DNA of 64,000 nucleotides, from contig NZ_BSSA01000028.1 in assembly GCF_030268885.1 (NCBI RefSeq), forward strand, positions 1 through 64,000, in the 5' to 3' direction. The notes under the pieces were generated by a model that saw only the letters and a program-made list of their open reading frames with translations, was not told where the DNA came from and ran no database searches. Below, piece by piece: positions 8,320 to 16,954 of this stretch. Both the position numbers and the translations under genes were made by a program. Position 1 is the first letter of the stretch, and every line of letters begins with the position of its first letter. This stretch comes from Kitasatospora phosalacinea (GTDB taxonomy: Bacteria; Actinomycetota; Actinomycetes; Streptomycetales; Streptomycetaceae).

Positions 8320-10259
8320 CCGCCGTCCGCCTCGCCCTGCTCGAACTGCGCCGCTTCCGCGGCCCGTTGCGCCGACTGGTGCCGCTGCTGCTCTGCCTGA
8401 TCCCGCTGCTGTACGGGGCGATGTACCTGTGGGCGAACTGGGATCCGTACGGGAAGACCGACCGGATCCCGGTCGCCGTGGTGAACCTGGACCGCCCCGC
8501 CGTCGCCGAGGGGGGACGGCCGGTGGACGCCGGGGCGCAGCTGGTGGAGCAGTTGAAGGCGTCCGGCACCTTCGGCTGGCGGTTCGTCGACGCCGGGGCG
8601 GCCGACGCGGGGCTGCGCGAGGGGCGGTACGCGTTCACGGTCGAGATCCCGGCGGACTTCAGCAGCCGGCTGGCGACCGCCGCCGACGCGCAGCCGCAGC
8701 AGGGCGGCGTCCTGCTGCGGCTGAACGACGCGAACAACTACATCGCGGGCGTGATGACCGAGGTGGTGCAGTCGAAGCTGCAGGCCCAGGTCGACTCGGC
8801 GGTGCACGAGGCGTACGTCCGCGCGCTCTACGGCGAACTCTCGGACTTCCGGCAGGAGTTGGCGGTGGCCTCGGAGGGCGCCCGGCAACTGGTCGGGGCG
8901 ACCACCACCGCCCGGCAGGGCAGCGCGGCGCTGGCGAGCGCCGCCGACGGCCTGCACGCGGGCACCGAGCGGATCGGCGCCGGGGCGCAGCAGATCAGCC
9001 GGGCCGTCGGGCAGGTCGACCGGGCCGCCGAGGCGCTGGACGGGGCGGTGGCGGACCGGCTGCCGCGGGCCGCCGCCCAGCTGGTGACGGCCGCCTCGGT
9101 GGCCGCCGAGGGGCTGCACACCCTGCACACCGGCACCTCGCAGGTCCGCCAGGGCACCGGCACCGCCCTCGCCGACCTGCGCCAACTCTCCTCCGGTCAA
9201 CCGGAGTTGGCTCAGGACCCGGTGTTCGCCCGGGTCCTGCGCGACGCCGAGCAGGCGGACGCCACCGCCGCCGGGATCGACGACCGGGCGGCCGCGGCCG
9301 ACACCGCGGCCCAGCAGCAGCTGGCCGCCGCCCGCGACCTGCAGCGCACCGCCGTGGACGTGCAGCAGAACGCCGCGGCCCTGAACGCCCCGCTGCGGCT
9401 GCTGGACGGCGGCGCCGCCGACGTGGCCGCGGGAACGGCGACGGTCGCCGACGGCCTGCAGTCGCTGCGGGCGGGCGCGGACGCCGCGCGCTCCGCCGCC
9501 GACCAGGCGCACGACGGGGCGACCAGGCTGTCGACCACCGTGGACGACGGGCTGCACCGGATCCCCGAACTGAGCGGCCAGCAGGTCGAGGGCGCCGCCC
9601 GGGTGCTGGGCACCCCGGCCCGGATCGACCGCACCAACCTGCACCCGGCGGGCGTGTACGGGCGCGGGATGGCGCCGTTCTTCTTCGGCATCGCGCTGTG
9701 GGTGTTCGGCCTGTTCGCCTACCTGCTGCTGCGGCCGGTCAACGGCCGCGCGCTGGCCGGCCGGGCCCGTTCGGCGACCGTCGCCGCCGCCGGATGGCTG
9801 CCCGCCGCGCTGCTCGGCGCGGTGGCGGCGCTCGTCCTGTACGCGGTGGTGGACCTGACGCTGGGGCTGCACCCGGTGCACCCGTGGGCCACGGTCGCCC
9901 TGCTGGTCCTGGGCGCGGCCTCCTTCGTGGCGGTCGACCACTTCCTGCGGACCTCGCTGGGTGTGCCGGGCGACGTGCTCTCGCTGGTCCTGCTGGTCCT
10001 GCAACTGACCGCCGCGGGCGGCCTGTACCCGATGCCCACCGCCCCGGCGTTCTTCCGGTTCCTGCACCCGCTGCTGCCGATGACCTACCTGATCGACGGC
10101 CTGCGGGCCACCGTCTCCGGCGGCCAGGCCGCCCACGTCCTGCGCGACGGCGCCGTGCTGGCGGCCTTCGGCGTCCTCTTCCTCGGGCTCACCACGCTGG
10201 CCGTCCGCCGCCAGCGGGTGTGGACGGTCGCCCGGTTGCACCCCGACGTCGAACTCTGA
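8316..10259 (+). CDS. YhgE/Pip-family membrane protein (ABC-2 permease-like)
   Basis: Encodes 647 residues. The N-terminal helix (about 16-36, RRLVPLLLCLIPLLYGAMYLW) is followed by WDPYGKTDRIPVAVVNLDR, a hallmark of the YhgE/Pip domain. A large extracytoplasmic region (about 40-445) rich in Ala, Gln and Thr is predicted to be coiled coil, and five C-terminal membrane helices follow (about 450-635). The family includes phage-infection proteins and the membrane subunits of type VII-associated or export systems; the substrate is unknown. The GTG start overlaps the stop of the upstream ATPase gene and has a GGGAGG site. It is convergent with the M4 protease, with a hairpin between them. Confidence 0.88.
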   Translation: MTAVRLALLELRRFRGPLRRLVPLLLCLIPLLYGAMYLWANWDPYGKTDRIPVAVVNLDRPAVAEGGRPVDAGAQLVEQLKASGTFGWRFVDAGAADAGLREGRYAFTVEIPADFSSRLATAADAQPQQGGVLLRLNDANNYIAGVMTEVVQSKLQAQVDSAVHEAYVRALYGELSDFRQELAVASEGARQLVGATTTARQGSAALASAADGLHAGTERIGAGAQQISRAVGQVDRAAEALDGAVADRLPRAAAQLVTAASVAAEGLHTLHTGTSQVRQGTGTALADLRQLSSGQPELAQDPVFARVLRDAEQADATAAGIDDRAAAADTAAQQQLAAARDLQRTAVDVQQNAAALNAPLRLLDGGAADVAAGTATVADGLQSLRAGADAARSAADQAHDGATRLSTTVDDGLHRIPELSGQQVEGAARVLGTPARIDRTNLHPAGVYGRGMAPFFFGIALWVFGLFAYLLLRPVNGRALAGRARSATVAAAGWLPAALLGAVAALVLYAVVDLTLGLHPVHPWATVALLVLGAASFVAVDHFLRTSLGVPGDVLSLVLLVLQLTAAGGLYPMPTAPAFFRFLHPLLPMTYLIDGLRATVSGGQAAHVLRDGAVLAAFGVLFLGLTTLAVRRQRVWTVARLHPDVEL

Positions 10260-10268
10260 CGCCCCCGC

Positions 10269-10296
10269 GACCGGCCCCGCCCCAGTGGGGCCGGTC
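10269..10296. terminator. hairpin between convergent genes
   Basis: Ten-base arms GACCGGCCCC (10269-10278) and GGGGCCGGTC (10287-10296) with an 8-base loop. It starts 10 bases after the YhgE/Pip stop, facing the end of the M4 protease gene. Confidence 0.65.
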
Positions 10297-10393
10297 ACGG
10301 GCTGCCGTCCTCGCTGCTACCCCGCGGGAGGGCGGCGGTCCGGCGGCCGGAACCTCCACAGCGGTTCCGGCCGTCGGCGTCCTGGGGGGGCGG

Positions 10394-12592
10394 TCAGCCG
10401 ATGGCGACGTCGTCGAGCAGGAAGACGGTCGACAGGTAGGCGTCCTCCGTCCCGGCGAACTCCAGCTTCACGCTCTTGCCCTTGTAGGCGGACAGGTCGA
10501 CGGTCTTCTGGACGTACCCGGCGGAGGCGTTGGCGTTGGAGTAGGTGGCGAGCGTGCTGCCGTTGACGTTGACCTTGAGGGTGTCGTAGGCGGTGGAGCC
10601 GGACTCCTGGGTGCTGACCTTCAGCCAGAAGGTCAGCTTCGGGGTGCCGGTGGCGGGCACGGCGATGTTCGACTGGGAGAGGGACTCGACGGCGGAGGTG
10701 CCGTAGCCCATCATCCAGGCGTACCAGGAGCCGCCGTGCGCGGCCTGCAGCGTGGAGTTGCTGATGTCGTTGTCGCTCTGCGTCCAGCCGGTGGTGCCCT
10801 GCTCGAAGCCGCCGTTGACCAGCGCGTTGCCGCTCGGGGTCGAGGTGGACGGCGACGGGGAGGGGCTGGTCGAACCGGACGGGGACGGGGAGGGGCTGGT
10901 GGAGGAGGAGGGCGACGGGGTGGGGCTGCTCGTGCCCGGGTCGGGCAGCGCGGTGCCGACGCTGACGGCGGCCCACGCCTTGGAGACGAGGTAGCGCTCC
11001 TGGGAGTTGGTGCCGTACAGGTCGGCGGCGGCCTGCAGGGTGGCGGTGCGCGCCGAGGCGTAGTTGGTGGTGGAGGTCATGTAGGTGGTCAGGGCGCGGT
11101 ACCAGACGGCGGCGGCCTTGTCACGGCCGATGCCGCTGAAGCTGTCGCCGTTGCACGGGGTGCCGTTGTGCGGCAGGCCGCCGATGGTCTTGGCGCCGGT
11201 GCCCTCGGCCGCCAGGTAGAAGAAGTGGTTGGCGATGCCGGAGGAGTAGTGCACGTCCACCGACCCGGCGCCGGAGTTGTAGCAGGACAGCGAGGAGCCG
11301 TCCGCGGCGGGGTTGTCCATCCGGCGCAGGTAGCCGTTGGACATGTTGACCTTCTCGCCGATGTAGTAGTCGCCGGGGTCGGCGGCGTTGTTGGCGTAGA
11401 ACTCGACCATGGTGCCGAAGATGTCCGACGTCGCCTCGTTGAGGCCGCCGCTCTCGCCGGAGTAGTTGAGGTTGGCGGTGGCGGCGGTGACGCCGTGGCT
11501 CATCTCGTGACCGGCCACGTCCAGGGCGGTGAGCGGGGTGTTGCTGTTCTGCGAGGAGCCGTCGCCGAAGGACATGCAGAAGCAGGAGTCGTCGTAGAAG
11601 GCGTTGAGCAGGCCGGTGTCGACGTGGACGTAGGCGGGGGCGCCGCGGCCGTCGTTGCGGATGCCGGAGCGGTTGAAGGTGTTCTTGTAGAAGTCCCAGG
11701 TCTTCGCCAGGCCGTAGGAGGCGTCGACGGCGGCGCTCTCCCGGCTCGAGGTGGAGCCGTTGCCCCAGGAGTTGGTCGACTTCGTGAACGCCCTGGCGTT
11801 CTGGGTGGGGCTCGACTGCGAGCTGTTGTAGGAGTCGTAGACGATGGTGCCGCCGTGCGCGGCGTCGGTGAGGGTGTAGCCGCTGGTGGTCTGGGTGGTC
11901 TCGATGGAGACCTGGCCGACGTTGATGCCGTTGCCGGTGCCGGTGACGCCCTGGTGCAGCTCGTACTGGTCCAGCGGCGCGCCGCTGGCGGCGTCGACGA
12001 TCACGGCCTCGCGCGAGGCGGGGCCGGCCTCGCCGTCGCCGGTGACGGTGGAGCGGTAGGCCAGCACCGGGACCTTGCCGACCGCGTACACCACCAGGGC
12101 GCTGCCGTCCGCGGTGCCGGTCTTGGCGTTCCTGACGTGCTTGGCGTGCCGGACGGCCGCGGCCGAGGCGTCGGCCGCGCTGAGCTTCGGCGTGGTGCCG
12201 GCGACCTTGAGCGCGCCCTGGTGGGCCTGGTCGGAGCCGGTGGCCCGGCCGTTCGCGTCGTAGTGGACGACCAGGTCGCCGCCGATGACGGGCAGGCCGC
12301 GGTAGGTGCGGTCGTAGCGCACGTGCCGGGCGCCGTCGGTGTCGAGGAGCACGTCCTTGGCCACCAGGCGCTCGTCCGCACCGAGGCCGAGCGACTTCGC
12401 GACCGCGGCGGCCTCCCGGTCGGCGGCGCGCAGCGCCTCGGTGCGGGCGTCGGCGCTCATCGCCCGGAACCCGGCGCCGGGTCGGGCGGAGGGGCTGGTG
12501 GCGGCGGCGGTGGACTGGGTGGCCACCGCGGTCACGGTGCCCAGGGTCAGGGCGGCCGCGACGGCGGCTGCGAGGGCGTTCTTACGGGACAT
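10394..12592 (-). CDS. secreted M4 (thermolysin-family) metalloprotease
   Basis: Encodes 732 residues. It has a Sec signal peptide (MSRKNALAAAVAAALTLG, cleavage near residue 30), an inhibitory FTP/PepSY-type propeptide (about 35-210) and the M4 catalytic domain (about 215-555). The zinc site is HEMSH (His362, with Glu and the second His) and the third ligand is Glu386 in GGLNEATSD. A Ser/Pro/Thr linker of SPSPSP repeats (about 560-595) leads to a beta-rich C-terminal domain (about 600-732) resembling the tail of the serine protease at 2077. ATG 12592 was preferred to GTG 12595 because GGAGG sits 6 bases before it. Divergent from the LAL regulator, which may control it. Confidence 0.93.
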   Translation of the reverse strand: MSRKNALAAAVAAALTLGTVTAVATQSTAAATSPSARPGAGFRAMSADARTEALRAADREAAAVAKSLGLGADERLVAKDVLLDTDGARHVRYDRTYRGLPVIGGDLVVHYDANGRATGSDQAHQGALKVAGTTPKLSAADASAAAVRHAKHVRNAKTGTADGSALVVYAVGKVPVLAYRSTVTGDGEAGPASREAVIVDAASGAPLDQYELHQGVTGTGNGINVGQVSIETTQTTSGYTLTDAAHGGTIVYDSYNSSQSSPTQNARAFTKSTNSWGNGSTSSRESAAVDASYGLAKTWDFYKNTFNRSGIRNDGRGAPAYVHVDTGLLNAFYDDSCFCMSFGDGSSQNSNTPLTALDVAGHEMSHGVTAATANLNYSGESGGLNEATSDIFGTMVEFYANNAADPGDYYIGEKVNMSNGYLRRMDNPAADGSSLSCYNSGAGSVDVHYSSGIANHFFYLAAEGTGAKTIGGLPHNGTPCNGDSFSGIGRDKAAAVWYRALTTYMTSTTNYASARTATLQAAADLYGTNSQERYLVSKAWAAVSVGTALPDPGTSSPTPSPSSSTSPSPSPSGSTSPSPSPSTSTPSGNALVNGGFEQGTTGWTQSDNDISNSTLQAAHGGSWYAWMMGYGTSAVESLSQSNIAVPATGTPKLTFWLKVSTQESGSTAYDTLKVNVNGSTLATYSNANASAGYVQKTVDLSAYKGKSVKLEFAGTEDAYLSTVFLLDDVAIG

Positions 12593-12771
12593 CACGTTCC
12601 TCCCGCCGAGCTGGGGTTGAGGGGGGAGGGCGGCAGGACGTCGTCGGGGGGTGGGGGGCGTCCGGCAGCCGGTTGACAGCTCGACTGTGGCGATGACGTT
12701 AGGGAAGACGGGGGGCGGTCGACATCAGGGCAACCCCTTGACCTGGCGCGGGACGGCCCCGGAGGCGCACC

Positions 12772-12804
12772 ATGGCCCGGTGCGAGACTCTGCGACGTGG
12801 GTGA
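12772..12804 (+). CDS. possible 10-codon leader ORF of the LAL regulator
   Basis: ATG 12772 has a strong ribosome site (GGAGG, spacing 6) and reads MARCETLRRG followed by a stop. The TGA (12802-12804) overlaps the GTG at 12801 of the downstream regulator (GTGA). The regulator has no good ribosome site of its own, so coupling through this mini-ORF would explain its translation. Chance is possible at this length. Confidence 0.35.
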   Translation: MARCETLRRG

Positions 12805-15482
12805 ACGGGCTTCCGGAGGCGTCCGGTGCCGGACTGCCGGACGAGGTGCGCGGCATCCGCCGGGTGGTGCTGTTCGGGCCGCCCGGCATCGGCAAGACCA
12901 CCGCCGCCGGGGTGCTGGGCCGGCAGCTGGGCCGACCCGTGCTGCGGCTGGCCCCGGGCCCGCAGGACACCCCGGTCCCCTACACCGGGCTGCTCGAACT
13001 CGCCCTGGCCCTGCAGCCGTTGCCGACCGCGCAGGAGCTCGCGGCGGCCCTGGACGAGACCGTCGGCACCGACCACGCCGGAGCCTCGCTGCGGTTGCGC
13101 CGGTTGACCGCCGCCGTGCTGCGGGACGCACCGCCGCTGACCCTGGTGGTGGACAACGCCCAGTGGCTGGACGCGGCCAGCGCGGCCGTCCTGGGCTGGG
13201 CCCTGCGCCTGGCCCCCGGGTTCCCCGTCGTCGTGGCGGAGCGCACCTGGCGTCCGGGCGCCGGGAACCACTGGTGCGGCGAGGACGCGCACCCGGTGCG
13301 CGTCCCGCCGCTGACGCCCCGCCAGGTCGCGGCCCTGCTGGCGCCGCACCGACCCACCCCGGGGGAGGTGACCCGGATCCACGCCCGCAGCGGCGGGAAC
13401 CCGGCCCTGGCCCTGGCGCTCGCCGAGGCCGCGGACCCGGCCGCGGAGCGGGACGGCGGGGACGGAGCGGCCCTGCCCCCGGCGGCGCGCCGGTTGGTGG
13501 GCGAGTGGCTGGACACCGTGTCGGAGGAGGCCCGCGAACTGCTGACCCTCGCCGCGCTCGACGACCGCCCGGACCGCGGGCTGCTGGCCCGCCTGGTCGG
13601 TCCGGCCGCCGGCAACCTGCTGGCCGAGGCCGGGGCCGCCGGACTCGTCGACCTCGACCGGCCCGACGGGGAGGTGCACTTCACCGCCTCCGCGATCGGC
13701 GCGGAACTCACCGCCCGGCTGCCGGAGACCGCACGCCGTCTCCTGCACGCCCGGCTGGCCGAGGCCAGCCACGACGGCCTGCGCCGCGACCGGCACACCC
13801 TGCTGGCCGCCGACGCCGACGACCCGGGCACCGCCCGGCGCGCCGCCCGCGCCGCCGGGAGCGCCCGGCTGCGCGGCGAGCACGCGCTGGCCGCCGAACT
13901 CTCCCTGCTCGCCGCGGAGCGCACCCCGCCCGAGGACGCGGCCCTGCTCGCCGAACGGGCGCTGACCGCCGCCCGGGACGCCGCGCACTACGGGGACCTC
14001 CCCCGCGGCCGGGCCGCCGCCCGGCTCGTCCTGCACCGGCACGCCAGCCCGGCCCAACGCGTCGACACCCTGGTCGCCCTCATCGACGCCAGCGGGCAGG
14101 AGCTGCACGGCGCGGACCAGCTGTTCGCCGAGGCGCTCCACGCGGCGGCCGGGCACCCGGGCCTGACCGCGCAGGTCCTGATCCGCCAGTCCCTCTGGGC
14201 CAACGTCAACGACGGCGACCCCCGCCGGGCCTGCGCCCTGGCCGAACGGGCCGCCGCCCTCGCCGAGAGCGTCGGCGACACCGCCGCCACCACCCTGGCC
14301 CTGACCATGCAGGCGCGCGTCCAGCGCATCCTCGGCCTCCCCGGGGCCGGGGGCGCGCTGGCCCGCGCCCTGTCCCTGCCGCGCTCCGCCGCCCTCCCCG
14401 TCAACGGGACGCCCCAGCACCTCGCCGCCCGGCACGCCCTCTTCGACGACCGTCCCGACCTGGCCCGCAGCGCCCTGCTGCCCCTGCTCGTCGAGGCCGA
14501 GCGGACGGCGGACGCGGAGGCCACCGTCGACGTGCTGCGCGGCCTCGCCGAGGCCGAACTGCGCGCCGGACGGTGCACCGAAGCCCTCGCCTACGCCCGC
14601 CGCGCCCAGGCGCTGACCGACCGCACCGCCCTGTCACCCTCCCCCGCCTGCTACACCTCGGCCCTGGTCGAGGGCGCCACCCGGAGCACCGACACCGCCC
14701 TGGCCCACGCCCACCGCGGCATCGACGCCTCCCGGCAGGAGGACAACAAGGTCTTCCTCTCCCGCAACCTCTTCGCCCTCGGACACCTGCTGCTGGCCGC
14801 CGGACGCCCGAAGGAGGCCCTGGAGCCCCTGGCGGAGGTCCGCGTCCTGGAGGAGGAGCAGCAGGTCCGCGACCCGTCCGTGCTGCGCTGGCACGGCGAC
14901 CTGGCCGAGGCCCTGGTCGCCGTCGGCCACGACGACGAGGCCGAGGCCCTGCTCGCCGACACCCGCCGCACCGCGACCGACCTCGGCCGGACCTCCGTGC
15001 TGCCCGCGCTCGACCGCGCCCTGGCCCTGCTGGACGCCGCCCGCGGCGACCACGACAGCGCCGCCCGCCGCCTCGCCGACGCGGCCGACCGCCAGCGTCA
15101 CCTGCCCCTCGAACGCGGCCGGACCCTGCTGGCGCTCAGCCACGCCGAACGCCGCGGGCGCCGCCGAGCCAGTGCCCGCGCGGCGGCCCGGAGCGCCGCC
15201 GAGCTCTTCACCGCCCACCGGGCCCACCCCTGGGCCGACGCCGCCGCCCTGGCCCTCCAGCGCCTGGAGCCCGCCCCGGGCGGCGACGCGCGCCCCCGGC
15301 TGACCTCCGCCGAGGAGCGCTGCGCCCGCCTGGCCGCCGCCGGTGCCAGCAACCGCGACATCGCCGCCACCCTGACCGTCAGCGTCAAGACCGTCGAAGC
15401 CACCCTCACCCGCGTCTACCGCAAGCTCGACCTGCACTCGCGCGTCCAGCTCGCGCACGCGGTCGTCCCCGCGTCCGAGTGA
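12801..15482 (+). CDS. LAL-type (large ATP-binding LuxR family) transcriptional regulator
   Basis: Encodes about 893 residues. It has an N-terminal AAA/STAND ATPase with Walker A GPPGIGKTT (about residues 31-39) and Walker B PLTLVVDNAQWLD (about 112-124), and a long helical TPR-like middle (about 330-810). The C-terminal LuxR helix-turn-helix (about 832-893) reads LTSAEERCARLAAAGASNRDIAATL with VKTVEATLTRVYRKL. This is the MalT/LAL architecture. Two in-frame GTG starts are possible, 12780 and 12801. I chose 12801 because it overlaps the stop of a short upstream ORF with a strong ribosome site. It diverges from the M4 protease gene, a plausible target; the inducer is unknown. Confidence 0.88.
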   Translation: MNGLPEASGAGLPDEVRGIRRVVLFGPPGIGKTTAAGVLGRQLGRPVLRLAPGPQDTPVPYTGLLELALALQPLPTAQELAAALDETVGTDHAGASLRLRRLTAAVLRDAPPLTLVVDNAQWLDAASAAVLGWALRLAPGFPVVVAERTWRPGAGNHWCGEDAHPVRVPPLTPRQVAALLAPHRPTPGEVTRIHARSGGNPALALALAEAADPAAERDGGDGAALPPAARRLVGEWLDTVSEEARELLTLAALDDRPDRGLLARLVGPAAGNLLAEAGAAGLVDLDRPDGEVHFTASAIGAELTARLPETARRLLHARLAEASHDGLRRDRHTLLAADADDPGTARRAARAAGSARLRGEHALAAELSLLAAERTPPEDAALLAERALTAARDAAHYGDLPRGRAAARLVLHRHASPAQRVDTLVALIDASGQELHGADQLFAEALHAAAGHPGLTAQVLIRQSLWANVNDGDPRRACALAERAAALAESVGDTAATTLALTMQARVQRILGLPGAGGALARALSLPRSAALPVNGTPQHLAARHALFDDRPDLARSALLPLLVEAERTADAEATVDVLRGLAEAELRAGRCTEALAYARRAQALTDRTALSPSPACYTSALVEGATRSTDTALAHAHRGIDASRQEDNKVFLSRNLFALGHLLLAAGRPKEALEPLAEVRVLEEEQQVRDPSVLRWHGDLAEALVAVGHDDEAEALLADTRRTATDLGRTSVLPALDRALALLDAARGDHDSAARRLADAADRQRHLPLERGRTLLALSHAERRGRRRASARAAARSAAELFTAHRAHPWADAAALALQRLEPAPGGDARPRLTSAEERCARLAAAGASNRDIAATLTVSVKTVEATLTRVYRKLDLHSRVQLAHAVVPASE

Positions 15483-15491
15483 CCCGCCCAC

Positions 15492-15522
15492 CGGGCCCGC
15501 CCCGGCGGCTGTGGCGGGCCCG
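15492..15522 (+). terminator. hairpin downstream of the LAL regulator
   Basis: Ten-base arms CGGGCCCGCC (15492-15501) and GGCGGGCCCG (15513-15522) with an 11-base loop. It starts 9 bases after the regulator's stop codon. Confidence 0.65.
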
Positions 15523-15636
15523 TTCGGCCCATCCCGGGGAGGGAACCAGCCGGAATTCTCCTAGTTTGTTCCTTGGCCCGGCCTCACCGGGCCCGGGCGC
15601 CCGCTCGCGCCCGCCACCGCTCTCGATGGAGTGGAC

Positions 15637-16608
15637 ATGACGCAGCTTCCCCCGCCGATCACCCCCTACCTGGAGCCGGCCGCGGCCGAGCTCGCCAAGG
15701 CCACCGACCCGCACCCGCGGATCTACGAGGTGCCGCCGCCCGAGGGCCGGGACATCCTGCTCGGCCTGCAGAGCGGCGAGGGCGTCGAACGCCCGGCCGT
15801 GGACGAGGAGTGGGTGACCGTCGACGCGGGCGAGTGGGGGCAGGTCCGCACCCGCATCATCAAGCCCAAGGGCGCCACCGGCCCGTTGCCCGTGGTGTTC
15901 TACATCCACGGCGCGGGCTGGGTGTTCGGTGACGACAGGACCCACGACCGGCTGTTCCGCGAACTGGCGGTCGGCGCGGGCGCGGCAGGCGTCTTCCCGG
16001 TCTACGACCGGGCGCCGGAGGCGAAGTACCCGACCCAGGTCGAGCAGAACTACGCGGTCGGCCGGTGGCTGCTGGAGCACGGCGCCGAGCACGGCCTGGA
16101 CGTCTCCCGGGTCGCCGTCACCGGCGAGTCGGTCGGCGGCTGCATGTCCGCGGTCTTCGCGAACATGAACAAGGAGCGCGGCGGCCTGGACCTCAAGGCC
16201 CAGGTGCTGCTGTACCCCGTCACCAACGCCGACTTCGACACCCCGTCCTACCGGCAGTTCGCCGAGGGCTACTACCTCACCCGCGACGGCATGATCTGGT
16301 TCTGGGACCAGTACTCCGACCCGGACCAGCGCAAGGAGCCGCACGCCTCCCCGCTGCAGACCCCGCTGGAGGACCTGCGCGGCCTGCCGACCACCCTGGT
16401 CATCACCGACGAGGCCGACGTGCTGCGCGACGAGGGCGAGCAGTACGCCAACAAGCTCCGCGAGGCCGGGGTCGACGTCACCGCCGTCCGGGTCGCCGGG
16501 ATGGTCCACGACTTCCTGCTGCTGGACAGCCTGCGCGACACCCGCGCCGCCAACGTCGCCCGCAAGCTCGCGGTCGACGCCCTGAAGAAGGCCCTGCACG
16601 GCAGCTGA
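15637..16608 (+). CDS. alpha/beta hydrolase, HSL (hormone-sensitive lipase) family esterase
   Basis: Encodes 323 residues with no signal peptide, so probably cytosolic. It has a cap-forming N-terminus (about 1-75) and an alpha/beta hydrolase fold. The oxyanion-hole motif is YIHGAGW (variant of HGGGW, about 90-96), and the nucleophile elbow GESVGG holds the Ser (about 167). The acid lies in ITDEADVLRDEG and the His in GMVHDF. Members hydrolyse short acyl esters; the substrate cannot be predicted. ATG 15637 has a GGAG site 5 bases upstream; the in-frame GTG two codons earlier overlaps that site. It is convergent with DUF6510, separated by a 22-base-pair hairpin. Confidence 0.9.
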   Translation: MTQLPPPITPYLEPAAAELAKATDPHPRIYEVPPPEGRDILLGLQSGEGVERPAVDEEWVTVDAGEWGQVRTRIIKPKGATGPLPVVFYIHGAGWVFGDDRTHDRLFRELAVGAGAAGVFPVYDRAPEAKYPTQVEQNYAVGRWLLEHGAEHGLDVSRVAVTGESVGGCMSAVFANMNKERGGLDLKAQVLLYPVTNADFDTPSYRQFAEGYYLTRDGMIWFWDQYSDPDQRKEPHASPLQTPLEDLRGLPTTLVITDEADVLRDEGEQYANKLREAGVDVTAVRVAGMVHDFLLLDSLRDTRAANVARKLAVDALKKALHGS

Positions 16609-16615
16609 CCTGCGC

Positions 16616-16667
16616 GACGCGCCGCACCGGCCCTCCCGCTCCCCGGGGAGGGCCGGTGCGGCGCGTC
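16616..16667. terminator. strong bidirectional hairpin
   Basis: Perfect 22-base arms (16616-16637 and 16646-16667) around an 8-base loop, between the convergent esterase and DUF6510 genes. It starts 8 bases after the esterase stop and is one of the longest perfect stems in the window. Confidence 0.85.
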
Positions 16668-16682
16668 GGCTGCCGGGCGGCG

Positions 16683-16934
16683 TCAGGAGGCCGGGAAGCG
16701 CAGGGCCCCGCCCCGGCCGAAGTCGAACCACAGCTGTCCGGGGTGGCGGGCGACCCGGAAGGCGATCTCGGAGCAGCGGGGGCAGCGGGCGACGGCGGCG
16801 GGGCCCTGGTCGTAGACGTGCAGGGCGGCCAGGGCGGCGTCGGTCCCGCAGCCGGGGCACAGCCGCCAGGCGGTGGTGGGGTCGGGGAGGAACAGGTCGG
16901 ACAGCGGTCCGGCGAGGGCGTTTCCGTCGCGCAT
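16683..16934 (-). CDS. DUF6510 zinc-ribbon-like protein
   Basis: Encodes 83 residues starting MRDGNALAGPLSDLF. Two Cys pairs (CPGCG near residue 29 and CPRCS near residue 56) form a probable zinc ribbon. The DGNALAGPL N-terminus and the pattern match the DUF6510 family, which in actinobacteria sits beside ferredoxin-reductase-like and sulfite-oxidase-like genes, as here. The function is unknown; a structural or electron-transfer accessory role is only an inference from context. It is the last gene of a minus-strand run from 18919, 20 bases after the reductase. Confidence 0.8.
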   Translation of the reverse strand: MRDGNALAGPLSDLFLPDPTTAWRLCPGCGTDAALAALHVYDQGPAAVARCPRCSEIAFRVARHPGQLWFDFGRGGALRFPAS

Positions 16935-16954
16935 GGGGGTCTCCCGGAGGGGTG

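Noticed and set aside
10843..10930. Repeat-rich DNA inside the M4 protease gene
   Set aside because: It encodes the Ser/Pro linker between catalytic and C-terminal domains, common in secreted Streptomyces enzymes.
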